Assembly: GCF_000403135.1 (NCBI RefSeq) | Contig: NZ_AQPN01000116.1 | Coordinates: 1 to 64,000 of the forward strand | Reading direction: 5' to 3' | Length of the DNA: 64,000 bases | Source of the DNA: Arcticibacter svalbardensis MN12-7 | Lineage (GTDB): Bacteria > Bacteroidota > Bacteroidia > Sphingobacteriales > Sphingobacteriaceae | Shown: positions 63,338 to 64,000 of the stretch, piece after piece | Layout: the number at the start of each line of letters is the position of its first letter | Numbering within the stretch: the first letter of the stretch is position 1 | The notes under the pieces: model-generated | What the model was told of the DNA's origin: nothing | Seen by the model: only the letters and a program-made list of their open reading frames with translations | The model's database searches: none | Made by a program: the position numbers and the translations under genes

Positions 63338-64000
63338 ATGATTATTGCAACTAATATAACCAAGCAGTTTGGTAAATTAAAGGCACTTGATAATGTATCC
63401 ACTAGCTGCAAGGAAGGTGAATGTATCGCTTTAATTGGTCCTAATGGATGTGGTAAAACAACTTTAATTAAGTCCATTCTTGGAATGGTGGTGCCCGACA
63501 GCGGGGTCATTACATTTAGGGGAAAGGATATTAAAAATCAATGGGAATATCGGGATGAGATTGGCTATATGCCTCAAATTGGTAGATATCCGGACAATAT
63601 GACTATCGGACAGGTATTGGATATGATAAAAAATATCAGGAATAAAAAAACCGCATTGGATGAAGATCTTATTGAATCCTTTCTGCTGCGTGAGATACTG
63701 GATAAAAGAATGAAAACATTATCGGGTGGAACACGGCAAAAGGTAAGTGCAGCTCTGGCCTTCCTATTTAATCCGGCCGTCCTTATCCTGGATGAACCTA
63801 CAGCTGGACTTGATCCATTGGCTTCTGAAATATTAAAGGAGAAAATCATTAAAGAAAAGGGTAAACTTATTTTAATCACTTCTCATATATTGAGCGAATT
63901 GGACGATGTAGTGACCCGAATCATCTATATGCAGGATGGAAAGCTACTGTTTAATAAAAGCATTGAGGACCTGAAACAAGATACCGGAGAAGTAAAATTA
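63338..64000 (+). CDS. nosF: NosF, ABC transporter ATPase (cut by window end)
   Basis: The frame is open from ATG 63338 to the last base: 221 codons without a stop. Walker A GPNGCGKTT, signature LSGGTRQKVSAAL, Walker B LILDEPTAGLDP and switch His in LITSHILSELDD are all present. It powers the NosFY part of the copper-centre assembly machinery. Only a short C-terminal piece should be missing; nosY is expected next, outside this window. Confidence 0.93.
   Translation, partial: MIIATNITKQFGKLKALDNVSTSCKEGECIALIGPNGCGKTTLIKSILGMVVPDSGVITFRGKDIKNQWEYRDEIGYMPQIGRYPDNMTIGQVLDMIKNIRNKKTALDEDLIESFLLREILDKRMKTLSGGTRQKVSAALAFLFNPAVLILDEPTAGLDPLASEILKEKIIKEKGKLILITSHILSELDDVVTRIIYMQDGKLLFNKSIEDLKQDTGEVKL

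Overview
The window looks like chromosome from a low-GC member of the Bacteroidota, most likely Sphingobacteriaceae (Pedobacter-like). The evidence is a SusC/RagA remnant, S9B dipeptidyl peptidase IV, outer-membrane TonB-type barrels, lipoproteins with Bacteroidota-style signals, few Shine-Dalgarno sequences, and several promoters of the Bacteroidota type (TTTG or TTG, 19-21 bp, TAnnTTTG). There is no phage, CRISPR array or intact insertion sequence. No gene was checked against a database; every name rests on reading motifs.

Layout. 1-1445: 5' part of a tRNA with a good promoter, a broken response regulator, and a PhnA-like protein. 1.6-9.5 kb: lipoprotein amidohydrolase, OmpA-family protein, GH25 muramidase, and a PHP-domain gene with an in-frame stop followed by GtrA and a GT39-type transferase. 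9.5-15 kb: a decay zone with SusC remnant, frameshifted YdcF-like gene, intact MscS-type channel, GH10 xylanase with an in-frame TGA, and the tail of a GH2 enzyme. 15-25 kb: serine hydrolase, DEAD-box helicase, SDR, lipoprotein, GH15, a Cache-like membrane protein, and a VOC/DoxX/GyrI operon divergent from a GlxA-type AraC regulator. 25.5-34.3 kb: DPP-IV, two M1-type peptidases, HupE/UreJ-like protein, and a GH2 remnant. 34.4-41 kb: double PRC-barrel protein, SulP transporter, pectate-lyase remnant, TonB-type outer-membrane protein. 41.4-46.3 kb: arsenic island (ACR3, frameshifted phosphoesterase, ArsR, CxxC redox protein, ArsP-like permease, ArsF-like and ArsG-like proteins). 46.4-48.8 kb: MBL hydrolase divergent from DUF134 - NifX-like - His-rich NifX-like - YbgC thioesterase, sharing a two-operator control region. 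48.9-54.9 kb: TolC/adaptor/RND pump/DUF2892 operon behind a Crp/Fnr-like palindrome. 55-58.2 kb: CBS/CorC membrane protein, Ig-like lipoprotein, 47-residue membrane peptide, Crp/Fnr regulator. 58.4-64 kb: nitrous-oxide reduction cluster (cytochrome c, nosZ, nosL fusion, nosD, nosF), cut by the window end.

Two themes stand out. First, about ten genes are broken by independent lesions, and five of them are glycan-uptake or glycan-degradation genes, while the arsenic, efflux and N2O clusters are intact apart from one phosphoesterase. This suggests recent loss of a plant-polysaccharide lifestyle. Second, several control regions carry symmetric sites placed sensibly against Bacteroidota -7 boxes: three 6-4-6 dyads in the arsenic island, twin TGAGCAnnTGTTCA sites at the DUF134 module, and dyads centred about 29.5 bp upstream of the -7 box at both the RND and N2O operons. 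The DUF134/NifX/MBL/YbgC module is the best candidate for a little-described system.
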